Source of the DNA: Symsagittifera roscoffensis
Lineage: Eukaryota > Xenacoelomorpha > Acoela > Convolutidae
Assembly (NCBI RefSeq): GCF_963678635.1
Contig: NC_087068.1
Span: 26,104,318-26,168,317 of the forward strand
DNA: 64,000 nucleotides
Direction of reading: 5' to 3'
Shown: positions 37,393 to 47,900 of the stretch, in pieces
Layout: the number at the start of each line of letters is the position of its first letter
Position numbering within the stretch: the first letter of the stretch is position 1
Program-made: the position numbers and the translations under genes
The notes under the pieces: generated by a model
What the model was told of the DNA's origin: nothing
Seen by the model: only the letters and a program-made list of their open reading frames with translations
The model's database searches: none

Positions 37393-38276
37393 TGTGCCAT
37401 TCTGCCGGATGACACAGCACAACCTTCCCGCGACAGAAAAAAGAGTGACTAAAGGCCTTATGAACAGAAAAGTGTTGCGACGGAGGGTCAGAATGTTCTA
37501 GAATTTTTATTTTTAAAATTTTGATCGGAAGAAGAACATTTCTGAGAAATAGAAAAAAGACGGCCATTTTGAATAGAAAAGACGAAAATCAGAACCACGA
37601 TATAGATTGTGAAGAACAGTTGTATCAGAGACAGAAAAACACGGAGCCTCTTATCGTGGCAAGAACACACGATAAGGACCTTAGCGACAGATATTTGTGG
37701 AGACGGAGGCTTCAGTGGGGGGAAGAGAAATACCACGGAACCCTCCCGGGACACGAAATATAGGAGATAAGAGTGTTATCTCAAGAAAATCACGGGAGCG
37801 GAGGCTTGGTCCCCCAGAGACTGTTATATGTGAAGGGACTGCGAAAACTGACTATAACAGCTGCTGTAATGTCCTAGATCTTAATTAACACCGTTATTAT
37901 TTAATATTTCAGAGCATGAGTAGATAGAAAAAGGAAAGGGTCAATCCATCTCCAATGGATTTAATATAAAACTGTCACACAAAAACATAATAAAATAGGT
38001 TGTTCGAGCCGTGTTTTTAATGACAATCACGTAGTCTGAGGATCCGAGACTCAGCTATGTGGTTGCGTTCGCATGCAAACGAAAGCTGATCAAAAGTCGT
38101 TTGACTGATGGCCTAAAAATGGTAACTTTTTACTTTGCCCTAAACAGACCAGAAAATCAACTGGCAAGGTCGAGACGGTGAAAAACGAGTAGAATTAAGG
38201 TAACTGACGCCTGCCAGTCGTTGATAGGTACTTTTTCTACGCTCCGTCGCTGTGTGATATTTGGGCGAATGTTACA
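37393..38276 (+). repeat. 5' LTR
   Basis: 884 bp, beginning TGTGCCATTCTG and ending GAATGTTACA, with a short TGT/ACA terminal inverted repeat. A TATAAAA box is at 37965-37971 and AATAAA at 37989-37994, so the U3-R boundary is probably near 38000. The 3' LTR is offset by 23283 bp and appears identical, which indicates a very recent insertion. Short ORFs in it are not meaningful. Confidence 0.95.
37965..37994 (+). promoter_or_regulatory. LTR TATA box and polyadenylation signal
   Basis: TATAAAA at 37965-37971 followed by AATAAA at 37989-37994. The same words are in the 3' LTR at 61248-61254 and 61272-61277. Confidence 0.55.
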
Positions 38277-38288
38277 TAGACGTTTTTA

Positions 38289-38306
38289 TGGCGCTCCTGG
38301 GTGGGC
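38289..38306 (+). promoter_or_regulatory. Candidate primer binding site
   Basis: TGGCGCTCCTGGGTGGGC starts 12 nt after the LTR. TGG at the start matches a tRNA 3' CCA, and TGGCGC is the start of lysine-tRNA type sites. The rest does not match a tRNA I can name. Confidence 0.4.
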
Positions 38307-38354
38307 CTGTTAAAGGCATGAAACCATCATGATCAGCAAGCGTTTCAGCGACGT

Positions 38355-39330
38355 ACCCTCCGCTCCGGGCGTAAGCCCGAGTTAGAGGCCTTAATGACCG
38401 TTTTTGTACTAGGGGGAAGGTGCGTACCCTCCGTCTAGTGCAATTTAGCTTTTTAACTCAGTTAACACCGAAAATTCCGGGGGCCGGAGGGTTAGGTGGG
38501 AAATCTAGAGCCCGCTTGTCCTGAGGTCCCAGGACCAAAAACAATTAAAGAGAAAGCGTAAAACCAAACAAAAATAGTGTATAACCAAGAAAAAGCCAAA
38601 AACAAATTTATTTAAAAACAAAAAAGTACAAAAAACAGTAAAAAAAATCCAAAAAAGACCAAAAACAGTAAAAAACATAAAGTGACAGTTTATATGTTAT
38701 TTCCGGACGAGATGTGATCTGACCTTCCTATTTGTTGTTGTTCGTTTTTGGGTTGATTATTTCGGAAAAGAAATTTTTTTTAGAATTTGTTGGTTCGGAG
38801 GGTCCAAGTAACGGGCAACCCTCCGAGCAGCAGAAAATTTTATCAAAACATCTTTTTATTCAACTGGGAAGGTTGACCGTGTCAGCCAACCTAGTTTCAA
38901 GTCAGGTAGACCGCTTTCAGAGGCTTTACTGCGGTGATTTAACCCTTTTTCTTGATTTTGGGGGAACCCTCCGAAGTGACCCTCCGGAGTCAGCTAAACC
39001 CTTTAGCAACCCTCCGTAGTGGAAAATTTCCACGAGATCACCCTAAGAAGTTGAAACAGCTCCCCCTAGAACCCTTAGCTTATTTTGACGCTGTTTAAAG
39101 CTAGTAGGAGAACCTTCCAAGTGAGATCAGAAAATTTGAAAATTTTGGAGGTACCCTCCGAAGTGACCCTCCGGAGCGTATTAAGCATCTTATTGACCCT
39201 CCTTAGTAAATTTAGGGGGACCCTCCGAAGTAACTTGGGTGATTAAGATACCCTCCTAAGTAACTTGAGTGATTGAGGTACCCTCCGAGGTAACCCTCCG
39301 GAGTGTCTTAAACCTTCTAGCGACCCTCCT
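38355..39330 (+). repeat. Dispersed CCCTCCG repeats
   Basis: ACCCTCCGAAGTG followed by ACCCTCCGGAGT occurs as pairs at about 38967, 39150 and 39280, with single or diverged units at 38355, 38424, 38819, 39008, 39196, 39218, 39251 and 39321. Inverse copies (GGAGGGT) lie at about 38492 and 38798. CTCCGGAG is itself self-complementary, so units could pair with one another. Confidence 0.85.
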
Positions 39331-39536
39331 TGTAAGAGACTTGAGTAAACCTTCTGTGGCAATTTGGGAAACGGAAAATATCCATTTAATAAGGATCATA
39401 TTAGGATATTAGGCGTGCTTATCAGGATCAGAAGAACCCATTCTGACCCGGAAATTCGTGATCAACTTTGGATTCTATATTGGGTGTATTAGAAGTACCC
39501 GAACAAAATTTTTTTTGATTGTGATTTTGGTTGAGT

Positions 39537-39890
39537 GGTTGCCTTGAGCTACTTAATAGGAAGTTCGGGCAATCCGGGAACAAATAGAGGAAGACCTCGG
39601 TGGGTGCATTAAGCAAATACACACCCACTTGAGAAGAAAAATTGTTCCCTACTCTCGTGCACTTGGAGCAGTCCGAGTGTGGGAGAGCTTTTTCATAGAC
39701 TTGACGAATTTTCGACCAAGAGGTTGCCTTGAGCTACTTAGTAGGACAGCTCGGGCAATCGCAGGACACCCAAAAGAAGACCTCGGTGGGTGTATTAGGC
39801 AAATAAACACCCACTTGAGAAGACTGTGCCCTGGTCTTCGTTCTTTCGGATCGTTCCGATTGGGGGAAGTCTTTTTCTTTAAGACTAAGT
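39537..39890 (+). repeat. 185-bp tandem repeat with a stem-loop in each unit
   Basis: Unit 1 starts at 39537 and unit 2 at 39722. The first 100 bp of each are highly similar (GGTTGCCTTGAGCTACTTA through to CACCCACTTGAGAAG); the rest is diverged but recognisable. Each contains GTGGGTG, about 14-16 nt, then CACCCAC, giving a 7-bp stem. Confidence 0.85.
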
Positions 39891-40300
39891 TTTATTTATC
39901 TATTTCTGAATCATCACTGCTTTTTATCGAAGATTGTTTAATTTTAACAAAGCAGTGACTTGATAAATTGTGTGGCGATAAATTGATACTGACAAAAGGT
40001 CGCTGTCACCTGTAGGATATTCTTATCTGATTATCGATTGTGTTTTGTGTACCGATTATATCTTGTGGAAACTTAGTGTTACTGTTATATTATACAACCG
40101 GGTTGAGTTAGCATTATATCAATACTGGGTAGACCCTGTGTGTAACTTTAGCTGAGTCACTAATTTAGTCGTGAGAGATCTAAGAGACATTTTGATACTG
40201 ACGGAATCGAGTAGGCAGCGTTAAGTGATTTAACTAAATCTTGTTTGTGGTACGTTTGCATTGCCATCAAATTACGAATACTTTCATTTTGATAAAAACT

Positions 40301-42022
40301 ATGCAGCGCAGGGACTCGCTAGGATCGACTACTAAAATTCCCAGGTTAAGCAAGGGAAGCACGCGGAAGTTTAGAACTAGGCGTAGCCAAACCTCGTTTA
40401 GCAGCGCTTCCGACGCGTTTGCTGAAGACGAATCGACTAAGGGTCAACCTGATCTTTCAGTGAGCGGAATGAAACTAAGGAGCGAGAAAAACCTCAATGG
40501 CAATCAAAGGCGGAGCGCCGAGGCCGAGCCTGCGAGCGAAACGCTGGTGGATCCCTTTGACGAAGGGGAGCGAACGCTCATTCGACCCGACTTTGAGCCA
40601 GACGAGGTCCTCGAACGGGAGGAAGCCGAGAGGACAGAGGAGACCTCGGAGCGTCCCGAGGTCGAACCTCGGGAGGAAGTGTTGTACAGGGGAATGTCCA
40701 AATCAGAGACTAAGAGCTATAAATGGAGAAAGGAACCTTCACATCTGACAAGTGCACACTCATCCTTGGCCAAACAGAGTAACAACGCGATGATGTCGAG
40801 TATGAGTCCGGGTGAAGAGCAGACGTTCTCGAAGGCCAAGAAGAGTTGGAAGTCCTTGTACGACGAACGCATGGCGTCACTACCAACTGTAGGTTTGACT
40901 TCCAGTGATGGCTACCCGGAGATAACCCATCCGGATGTGAACTTCACACCGTGCCCAAGGAACGACATGAGCAGGGAGGCGTCTTCTGCCTCGCCGACCA
41001 GGCCTATGTCAGATGGGATAACGATGGGAGCATCATCAACGTTCGACAGACTGATGACGTCAATGCACAAGCAAAAGGGCGGTGCGTCATCAAGTACTAG
41101 GCTACAGCCACAGTTGACCTCGTCTTCTCTGGGGCTAACCCCGCCATTGGGGGCAGCTGGTGACATAAGTGATATGTTCGCTGGTGTGATGAATGGCCTG
41201 GATGAATTGAGGCGAGACATGACTAAGAGGATAGATCAAGTAGACGAGAGAGCTCACCATGGTCGAGAGAATTTGAAAGATGAGCTAACGCACGTGAAGT
41301 CGCAGGCGAGGTTTGATCAGGCTCAATTGATTCGTGACACCGATCAATGCCTGGCCGAGAGCCTGGCACAGGCAAACAAAGAGTCAGAGGAAAGAGAGGC
41401 TAGGATGACAAGAGAGATCGAGCGATTGTTGAATGATCATGATAATACCTACGCCCAAACGATGACTGGCCTGGAAAGGAGGTTGGACGCCAAATCTGAC
41501 TTGATGATGCGGAAGCTTGACGCGATCCTGAATGGGAATAGTTGGCAGGAGCATTCCAACTCAAGGGAGCGCTCACGCCATGCGAATGTTGGAGATGGTA
41601 CGGGCAACAGTGCCAGAGCCCAGCAAGGCTCGAGAACGAACTACGAACATAGAAACAAGGAGCGGCCAAGGGCAGCCCCGCAGAGGCCTGGCTGCACAAA
41701 TCCAGTCCCACCGGAGGCAGATGCCACCCCGGAGACAAGATTGCCAACCGTGCCACAAGTCAGTTCAGTACCAGATCTGACTACAGTCTCACAAGACACA
41801 ACGATGTATGCCTCGATGTTTGAGCCTCTGAACAGATCTCTTGAAACATTCATCACCAAGCTCTCGAAGTCAACCGAGAGAGGAGAGAGGTCAAGAAGAA
41901 CACTGAAAAAGACGAAGTCATATAAAGCCGAAGAATCTCTCCAAGAAACAAGAGTGCAGCGCGCTGACGAGCAACTTGGAGGGTACTGCACTAAATTGTG
42001 TAATGGCAAAAAGAGCCAATGA
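40301..42022 (+). CDS. gag: Gag, N-terminal part (frame-broken)
   Basis: The first ATG is at 40301 (the open frame starts upstream at 40241), giving about 573 residues. The N-terminal third is Arg/Ser-rich and then strongly acidic (Glu/Pro-rich about residues 70-140). Residues about 310-420 are predicted coiled coil (RRDMTKRIDQVDERAHHGRE, later EREARMTREIERLLNDHDNT). A basic, low-complexity linker follows, then the start of a capsid-like segment near FITKLSKSTERGERSRR. The frame stops at 42022, while the capsid-like reading goes on in the +1 frame from about 41970. The break falls inside the capsid-like domain and not between gag and pol, so it looks like a mutation or sequence error and not a programmed shift. 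Confidence 0.8.
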   Translation: MQRRDSLGSTTKIPRLSKGSTRKFRTRRSQTSFSSASDAFAEDESTKGQPDLSVSGMKLRSEKNLNGNQRRSAEAEPASETLVDPFDEGERTLIRPDFEPDEVLEREEAERTEETSERPEVEPREEVLYRGMSKSETKSYKWRKEPSHLTSAHSSLAKQSNNAMMSSMSPGEEQTFSKAKKSWKSLYDERMASLPTVGLTSSDGYPEITHPDVNFTPCPRNDMSREASSASPTRPMSDGITMGASSTFDRLMTSMHKQKGGASSSTRLQPQLTSSSLGLTPPLGAAGDISDMFAGVMNGLDELRRDMTKRIDQVDERAHHGRENLKDELTHVKSQARFDQAQLIRDTDQCLAESLAQANKESEEREARMTREIERLLNDHDNTYAQTMTGLERRLDAKSDLMMRKLDAILNGNSWQEHSNSRERSRHANVGDGTGNSARAQQGSRTNYEHRNKERPRAAPQRPGCTNPVPPEADATPETRLPTVPQVSSVPDLTTVSQDTTMYASMFEPLNRSLETFITKLSKSTERGERSRRTLKKTKSYKAEESLQETRVQRADEQLGGYCTKLCNGKKSQ

Positions 42023-44951
42023 GAGAGACAGCGCTCGCAAGATATTCGACATCCTGCTGAATCGTTTCGGCTCTGGAGTACAAGGGCACCAGGCCATGGT
42101 GAAGTTCGAGAAGAGGCGTCAGAGAGATGAAGAATCAATAGATAAATTCTTGGACGACCTTGAATTGCTCAGGAGGAGAAGCAACCCGGATGAGAGAATA
42201 TCCGAGCGAAACTTGGCGATCGCTTCGAAGTTCATGGATGGTGTAAGGAGTGAGGAGTTGAAGACGATGTTGGCCACTCACTTCACCCTGTCGCTTGACC
42301 AGGTACCCACGCCCGACGACTTGCGTATGAAGTCACGCGAGTATTTACTGATAAAACCGAGGGCGCAAAACCGTTACAGCAATTATGGCCACTATAGCGG
42401 GACAAACACTGGTGCGAATTCCAGTTGGTACAAACCTCGCGATGACATGGACAAGAGGAGGTCGTGTGCGAATTGTGGTTCGATGGACCATCACGTTTCT
42501 GCGTGTTCTGCATACAAACAGAACATGAAGGCCATAGGCTACTTTCTCGAGGACGCTGACGCGACCGACGAGGATCATGAAGAGTACGTGAGAGGGCTCA
42601 TCATGAAATATGGTCCGAGGTGTTTCTTCTGTAATTTGGAGGGACACTTCAAGTCGGATTGTACTCAATTTTGGGACGCAGTAGCGGACGCGAAACATCC
42701 CCGCCACGATGAGGCGCTTTCGGGTGTCAAGGCCAGTCGAGCACGTCTGATGAACGAGGCTGAATCTCGGAGAAAGGAGACGACACCGAGCACTTTCACG
42801 ACTAAAAAGGTTAAGACATGGCCTGACGAGGGGGTAGCCTCAAACCTCGAAACAGAGTCGTCTAGCCCACTCAAGGTGGATTACGGCCTGGCGGCAAGGA
42901 CAGCTCTGCAGAATGTCAAACAAGACCTAGCCACGAAAGAAGTGGAGCAATGGGTAAAGTCGGAGCTGGAGAGCACAGATCTTCGGGAAAGTCTTAATGT
43001 CCTGAGTAAGACGACAAGAGCAGAAGACGAAAAAGAGCCCAAGAAACAGGGACTAAAACTGAACGTTATATCTGGCAAGACTTTCGGCATGACGAGGGCA
43101 GGGACCAAAATAATGTCTATCATCTCAGTCGCAGGGCACCAGGTGGTCAAGAACCTGAGCGAGCCATCCGAGATTACACTGGTCCACCTGGACATCTATG
43201 CCGACTACCTGAAGGAGAAGGATCCCAAACTGGACTCCAGGGCAGTGCGAGCGCTGCTCACAACGGGAGGTCCGAGGCTGATGAAAGTGGACGGACATTA
43301 TATCGATGTCCATGGCCCTTACCCGATTCTGATGAATGTGGATGGCATCAATATCTACACGAAAGCTCACATAACTGATGCGAACGATCAGGTTGGCCGG
43401 ATATACATTGGTCAAGAGGAGCTGAAGGTCAGACGAATCGGACACAACGCGATGCTCGAACAAGATGCGGTGCATATTGGTTGCGAGGCCGATCTGGCCG
43501 CACACGTTCTGGACGTGCAAGGCAGACAACTGTCAGTAAAGGGGCTGCTAGACACGGGAGCAGTGGTTAGTGTCATGCCAGTCAAAACTTGGACCGACAT
43601 GGGTTTCGAAAGATCGGATCTCATACCGACAAACATCAGGTTGGCAGCTGCCAATCAGGGAGCGATCTATGTCGCCGGACGAACCCCGATCATCTCACTG
43701 CAGCTCGGAGGAAGACATCTTTGGATGAGCTTCCTAGTAGTAGAGAATTTGGATGAATCCGACCAGTTCATCCTAGGAAGGGATTTCGTTCGCAACTTTG
43801 ACGTCACGATCGATCTCAACGACGGATTGATTAGGATCAAGGATCCTGAAAGAAAGTATGAGAAAAGACCCCTTAATAAGATCTTAATTAATCAGGCCAA
43901 GGTGCCGATTTTTCTGGATCGAAAAGTTAGATTAAAACCGAACCAAGCCGTAATAGCAACGTTTAGGATGAGGAACTTGAATGAACTCAGCAATGACAGA
44001 CAGGTGTGTCTGGTACCAAATCCAAACAGTAAAAGCTCGGCTATTTTAGGAAGAAGCTTCTCACTCACTCAGAGCGGACTGTGTGTGAGTGTGTTATTGA
44101 ACACAGAAGCAACAACAGTGACAATACAGAGGGGAAAGAAACTTGGCTACGCTTTGCCTCTGAACACAGACTTTCTGAGTGTGGAGAACTTGAAGAAGTT
44201 TGACGTAACTAAATGTCCATTACATGCGAACCAAGAATGTATAATGAAAAGAGTAATTGAATTGAAATCTTCTAGGAAATTGTTTTCAATGAAGTCGGAA
44301 ACAGATGATGGGCTGTCTAGTTGTTCCAACTTTCCTGAAAGGCCGACGGAAGCAGAGTTAGCAGCGAATAGGCCTGTCCTACCTGAGATAGAACATCTGA
44401 AGTGTAAAATATCTGACAAGGAACTAGATTCGCTCAGGGCGGTGCTAGATCGGAACGCAGACGTTTTTTCAAAGCATAAGGCCGATATAGGTTGTTGCAA
44501 TTTTGTAGAGCACGAGATTGAGAGAGAAGAGGGCTCGGTACCTCATAGGGAAGGGGCGAGAAGAATGACCCCAAATAAGTCAGAAGCGTGTAGGAAGGAA
44601 ATTGAAATGTTAATGGAGTACGACATGATTGAGCCGTCGAAGTCCCCATGGGCTTGTGGCGTGGTCATGGCGAAAAAGAAAGGGGGGCAACTCAGGTTTT
44701 GTTGTGATTTCCGTTATCTGAACGCAGTGACTATAAAAGACGCATACCCCATTCCCCGCATCGATGAGAGCCTATCCAAGCTGGGAGACGCTAAGTTCTT
44801 CACGACGTTGGATTTGGGCTCAGCATTCTGGCAAGTGCCACTCAGAAAGCAAGATCGAGAGAAAACAGGTTCGCGTGTGAGCTGGGACTGTTCCAGTGGA
44901 AGAGGATGCCATTCGGATTGTGCAACGCGACGGCCACATTCCAGCGACTGA
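41976..44951 (+). CDS. pol: Gag C-terminus, protease and start of reverse transcriptase
   Basis: The frame continues the capsid-like domain (IFDILLNRFGSG, then FEKRRQRDEESIDKFLDDLE). Two exact CX2CX4HX4C knuckles follow, CANCGSMDHHVSAC (about residue 165) and CFFCNLEGHFKSDC (about 215). The aspartic protease has LLDTGAVVSVMP (about residue 525) and ILGRDFVRNFDVTID. The RT starts with IEPSKSPWACGVVMAKKKGG, RFCCDFRYLNAVTIKDAYPI and FFTTLDLGSAFWQVPL (catalytic Asp of motif A). The frame is lost near 44890, in the middle of the RT fingers-palm, and RT resumes in another frame from about 44886. There is no ATG at the shown start, so translation depends on reading through from gag. Gag, protease and RT are therefore one polyprotein in the ancestral form, by inference. 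Confidence 0.9.
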   Translation: MEGTALNCVMAKRANERDSARKIFDILLNRFGSGVQGHQAMVKFEKRRQRDEESIDKFLDDLELLRRRSNPDERISERNLAIASKFMDGVRSEELKTMLATHFTLSLDQVPTPDDLRMKSREYLLIKPRAQNRYSNYGHYSGTNTGANSSWYKPRDDMDKRRSCANCGSMDHHVSACSAYKQNMKAIGYFLEDADATDEDHEEYVRGLIMKYGPRCFFCNLEGHFKSDCTQFWDAVADAKHPRHDEALSGVKASRARLMNEAESRRKETTPSTFTTKKVKTWPDEGVASNLETESSSPLKVDYGLAARTALQNVKQDLATKEVEQWVKSELESTDLRESLNVLSKTTRAEDEKEPKKQGLKLNVISGKTFGMTRAGTKIMSIISVAGHQVVKNLSEPSEITLVHLDIYADYLKEKDPKLDSRAVRALLTTGGPRLMKVDGHYIDVHGPYPILMNVDGINIYTKAHITDANDQVGRIYIGQEELKVRRIGHNAMLEQDAVHIGCEADLAAHVLDVQGRQLSVKGLLDTGAVVSVMPVKTWTDMGFERSDLIPTNIRLAAANQGAIYVAGRTPIISLQLGGRHLWMSFLVVENLDESDQFILGRDFVRNFDVTIDLNDGLIRIKDPERKYEKRPLNKILINQAKVPIFLDRKVRLKPNQAVIATFRMRNLNELSNDRQVCLVPNPNSKSSAILGRSFSLTQSGLCVSVLLNTEATTVTIQRGKKLGYALPLNTDFLSVENLKKFDVTKCPLHANQECIMKRVIELKSSRKLFSMKSETDDGLSSCSNFPERPTEAELAANRPVLPEIEHLKCKISDKELDSLRAVLDRNADVFSKHKADIGCCNFVEHEIEREEGSVPHREGARRMTPNKSEACRKEIEMLMEYDMIEPSKSPWACGVVMAKKKGGQLRFCCDFRYLNAVTIKDAYPIPRIDESLSKLGDAKFFTTLDLGSAFWQVPLRKQDREKTGSRVSWDCSSGRGCHSDCATRRPHSSD

Positions 44952-47900
44952 TGGCTCAGGCACTCACGAGCGTCACTAAGAAATACGGGAATCTCATCAT
45001 GTGTTATGTCGATGATGTTGTGATTGCAACACCAACCCTAGAAGACCACATAGAGAGGTTGGAGGAGGTGTTTTCTTGCATGAAGCAGGCGGGTCTGAAA
45101 TGCAAACCCTCTAAGTGTGAAATCCTCAGGGATTCCATAAAGTATTTGGGCCGCCTGGTTGACAAACATGGAGTGAGACCAGATCCCGAAGCGGTTGAAG
45201 CGGTGTTGACCTGGAAGGCACCTAAAACAGATACACAGTTGATGAGTTTTCTGGAATTCGCCAATTATTATCGTGAGTTCATCAAGGGGTATGCTGACAA
45301 AATATACCCCATGCAGAGATTGATGAGAAACAAGGGCAAAAAGTTCACCTGGACTGATGAGGCACAAGTCTCATTTGAAAACATCAAACGTGAACTTTGC
45401 GAGGCACCGGTCCTCGGCATGCCAACGGAGAAGGGAATGTTCGTGCTGGACACGGATGCATCAGTGGTTGCGATATCAGGCATACTTCACCAAGAGCAGG
45501 AGTGGAACGGGAGAACGGTTCTTCGTCCGATAGCTTATGGAAGTAAAGTCCTGAGTGACACTGAGATGAAGTACGGCGCACCAAAAGCGGAGATGTTTGC
45601 TGTGATCACGTTCGTGGAAAAATACAGGGCCTACCTGGGGAGTGCTCCATTCAAGTTACGTGTGGACAATCGTGCCCTTGCCTGGCTGAAAACCTATTCG
45701 ATGGATCAAAGCTACATTGGTCGTTGGATCGTGCGTTTGGATGGATACCACATGATCATAGAGCACCGTACCCGTGACAAGCACCAGAACGCAGATAGCC
45801 TCAGTAAAAAGACAGAATTTTATGAGCGCCTCGAGGAGAAGCAGGCTAACCAATCAGAGATCAAAGAGGGGTTTTCCTTTCTGGACAAAGAAACCTACGA
45901 TAAGCTGCCACTTACTAGGTGGTTAGACAAATCAGGACATCCTATACCTGGACACCCTGACCTTCCAGTGGAGACGGCCGCGGACATAAAGCTTTTAGCC
46001 AGAGGCGAACCCGTTCCGTTGGATCTGCTAGTCCGATGCAACTTGGTACAGCAAGAACTGACTAGGCTGGGTATAAACAGCATCGCTTTATTGAATAAGA
46101 CGGTGAACGTGGCGCCGGACGTCATGGGAAAACTCCGTGACTTGTTGGATAGGGAAGTGAATAGGCATGATCGTGAATGGATGGAGACCATGCAGAGGTT
46201 GACTGTCACCGAGAGAACAGAGAAGAGGCCAGTGTCCATTCGCAGCCGAGGCGTTGAACGGGATTGCAGGTCGATCGTCAACCAGCTGGTGACCTCGATG
46301 CCGAAAGAAGTATTGTTGAGAACTTCGTTCACTGAATATGGAACATCGAATCAAAACCAAGCTACTGAGGAAGTCAGGATCAGATCGAAATCTAGCTTCA
46401 CGAGGAGAGTGCACTTCACGGATGCAAAAGAGGAATACGAGCCAAGCCCAGATTGTTCGTCCATGGACGAGACAATGTCCGGGGAGTCTGACACCTTCGA
46501 GCCAGTCAAGGACGTCTCCTCTGATGAGTCAGACATCTTTGAGCCCGTGCAGGACGACTTGTCCGGGGAGAGGTTGACTAGACCACCTAGGGGCAGAATT
46601 TTGTCCGGGGAGTCGGGTTCAAAGCGACCGATGGACAGAGTTTTGTCCGAGGAGTCAAGAAACATCTCAGACAACTTGGAATATGATGTTGAGGAATCAG
46701 TCGTTTCAAGTGGTGACTCGAGACCCCAGTCCTGGGACAACACGTCTGAAACAACTTGCAATTCCGATGTGTCAGAGATCGCAATCCACTCCTTATTGGT
46801 AGACTGGAAGCAGCGTGGGCTGGACCGAGAAACACATCAGGATCCAGACAGGGACAGATACACCTCAGATGAAGAGGGCACTGTGGTAGATAATGCCGCA
46901 GACGAGCTCGAGCTGATAGCAGTTTCAAAACGCCCAACCAGATTGCTGCCACATGGTACGGTCGTCCGTACCAATCTGGAACCATCTGTGCAAGAAGCGA
47001 CGCCTTTGAAAAAGATATGGTGTGTCAAGTTGATGGACGATGCTCATGCTCCGGAGATAATGAGTGGGCAAATGAACGTGGTGAAGACGTATTTGAAAGC
47101 CAGGTACAGGCTGTCGGATCTCCTGAGGGCTCAACGAAATGATAGAATGACGAGCAGTCTGAAAAGATGGATCGAGAATGGAGCACCTGACAAGGGAGAC
47201 TTGGAAGAAGACAGCTACAAAATCCTGAAGCAATTTTACCTGAAGAGGAAAGACTTGTTGTACCTGAATAAGGACGGAATCGTAGCCTGTAAGCGCAAGG
47301 AGGAGGACAAGGTCCTTTATAAATACAATTCAATAGTGTTGCCACAGTTGTACCAGACTGAATTGCTCTTTCGCTCACATGATCAGATGGGACATCAAGG
47401 CGTGGACAAAGTGTATAACAGGATACAAAAACGATTCGAATGGCCGGGATTGAAGAAGGCTTGTGAGAAATGGATAGCCGCATGCCTGTCTTGTCAACAG
47501 GCAAAGGATCCCAGGAAACTAAGGTTCCCCCTACAGTCAATAGAATCGTCAGGTTTCAACGAAGTGGTGCAAATTGATCATCAGAAAATCTGCATGACAG
47601 CAACGGGCTATAATCAGGTGCTGGTAATGATCGACCATTTTACGAAGTATGCGGAGGCAGCACCCTGCATGACAGCGTCGGCAGAAGAAACATGCGATCA
47701 TTTGATAAACGTGTGGATAGCAAGGCATGGCTGCCCCATCACGTTTCAATCGGACAATGGCAAAGCATTCGTAGGTGATCTCACGAAAGAGTTAATGAAA
47801 AGGTCGCAGGTAGCGCAGGCCCACTCGACCACTTATCACCCGCAAACGAATGGCCTAGTCGAGAGGCAGAATCGCACACTGGTATCCATGTTGAGAGTCT

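Larger units (their letters stand above)
38277..40300 (+). other. Long structured 5' leader of the giant element
   Basis: About 2 kb from the LTR to the first ATG of gag at 40301. It has a CGGGC-GTAA-GCCCG hairpin at 38365-38380, an A-rich degenerate repeat on AAAAACAGTAAAAA (38540-38680), at least fourteen ACCCTCC words between 38355 and 39330, and a 185-bp tandem repeat at 39537-39890. It probably serves RNA packaging, dimerisation or translation, by analogy with other LTR elements. Confidence 0.6.

Noticed and set aside
37488-37888. Several 60-90-codon ORFs inside the LTRs on both strands, repeated at 60771-61171.
   Set aside because: They are duplicated only because the LTRs are identical, lack domain features and overlap each other on opposite strands.
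41400-42138. Long - strand ORFs opposite gag and pol (for example 41641-42138 and 43125-43529).
   Set aside because: They are antisense shadows of coding sequence with high GC and show no domains.
44890-44960. Programmed frameshift between two RT-containing ORFs.
   Set aside because: The break lies inside the RT palm, where no element is known to recode; a one-base deletion or sequence error is the simpler reading.
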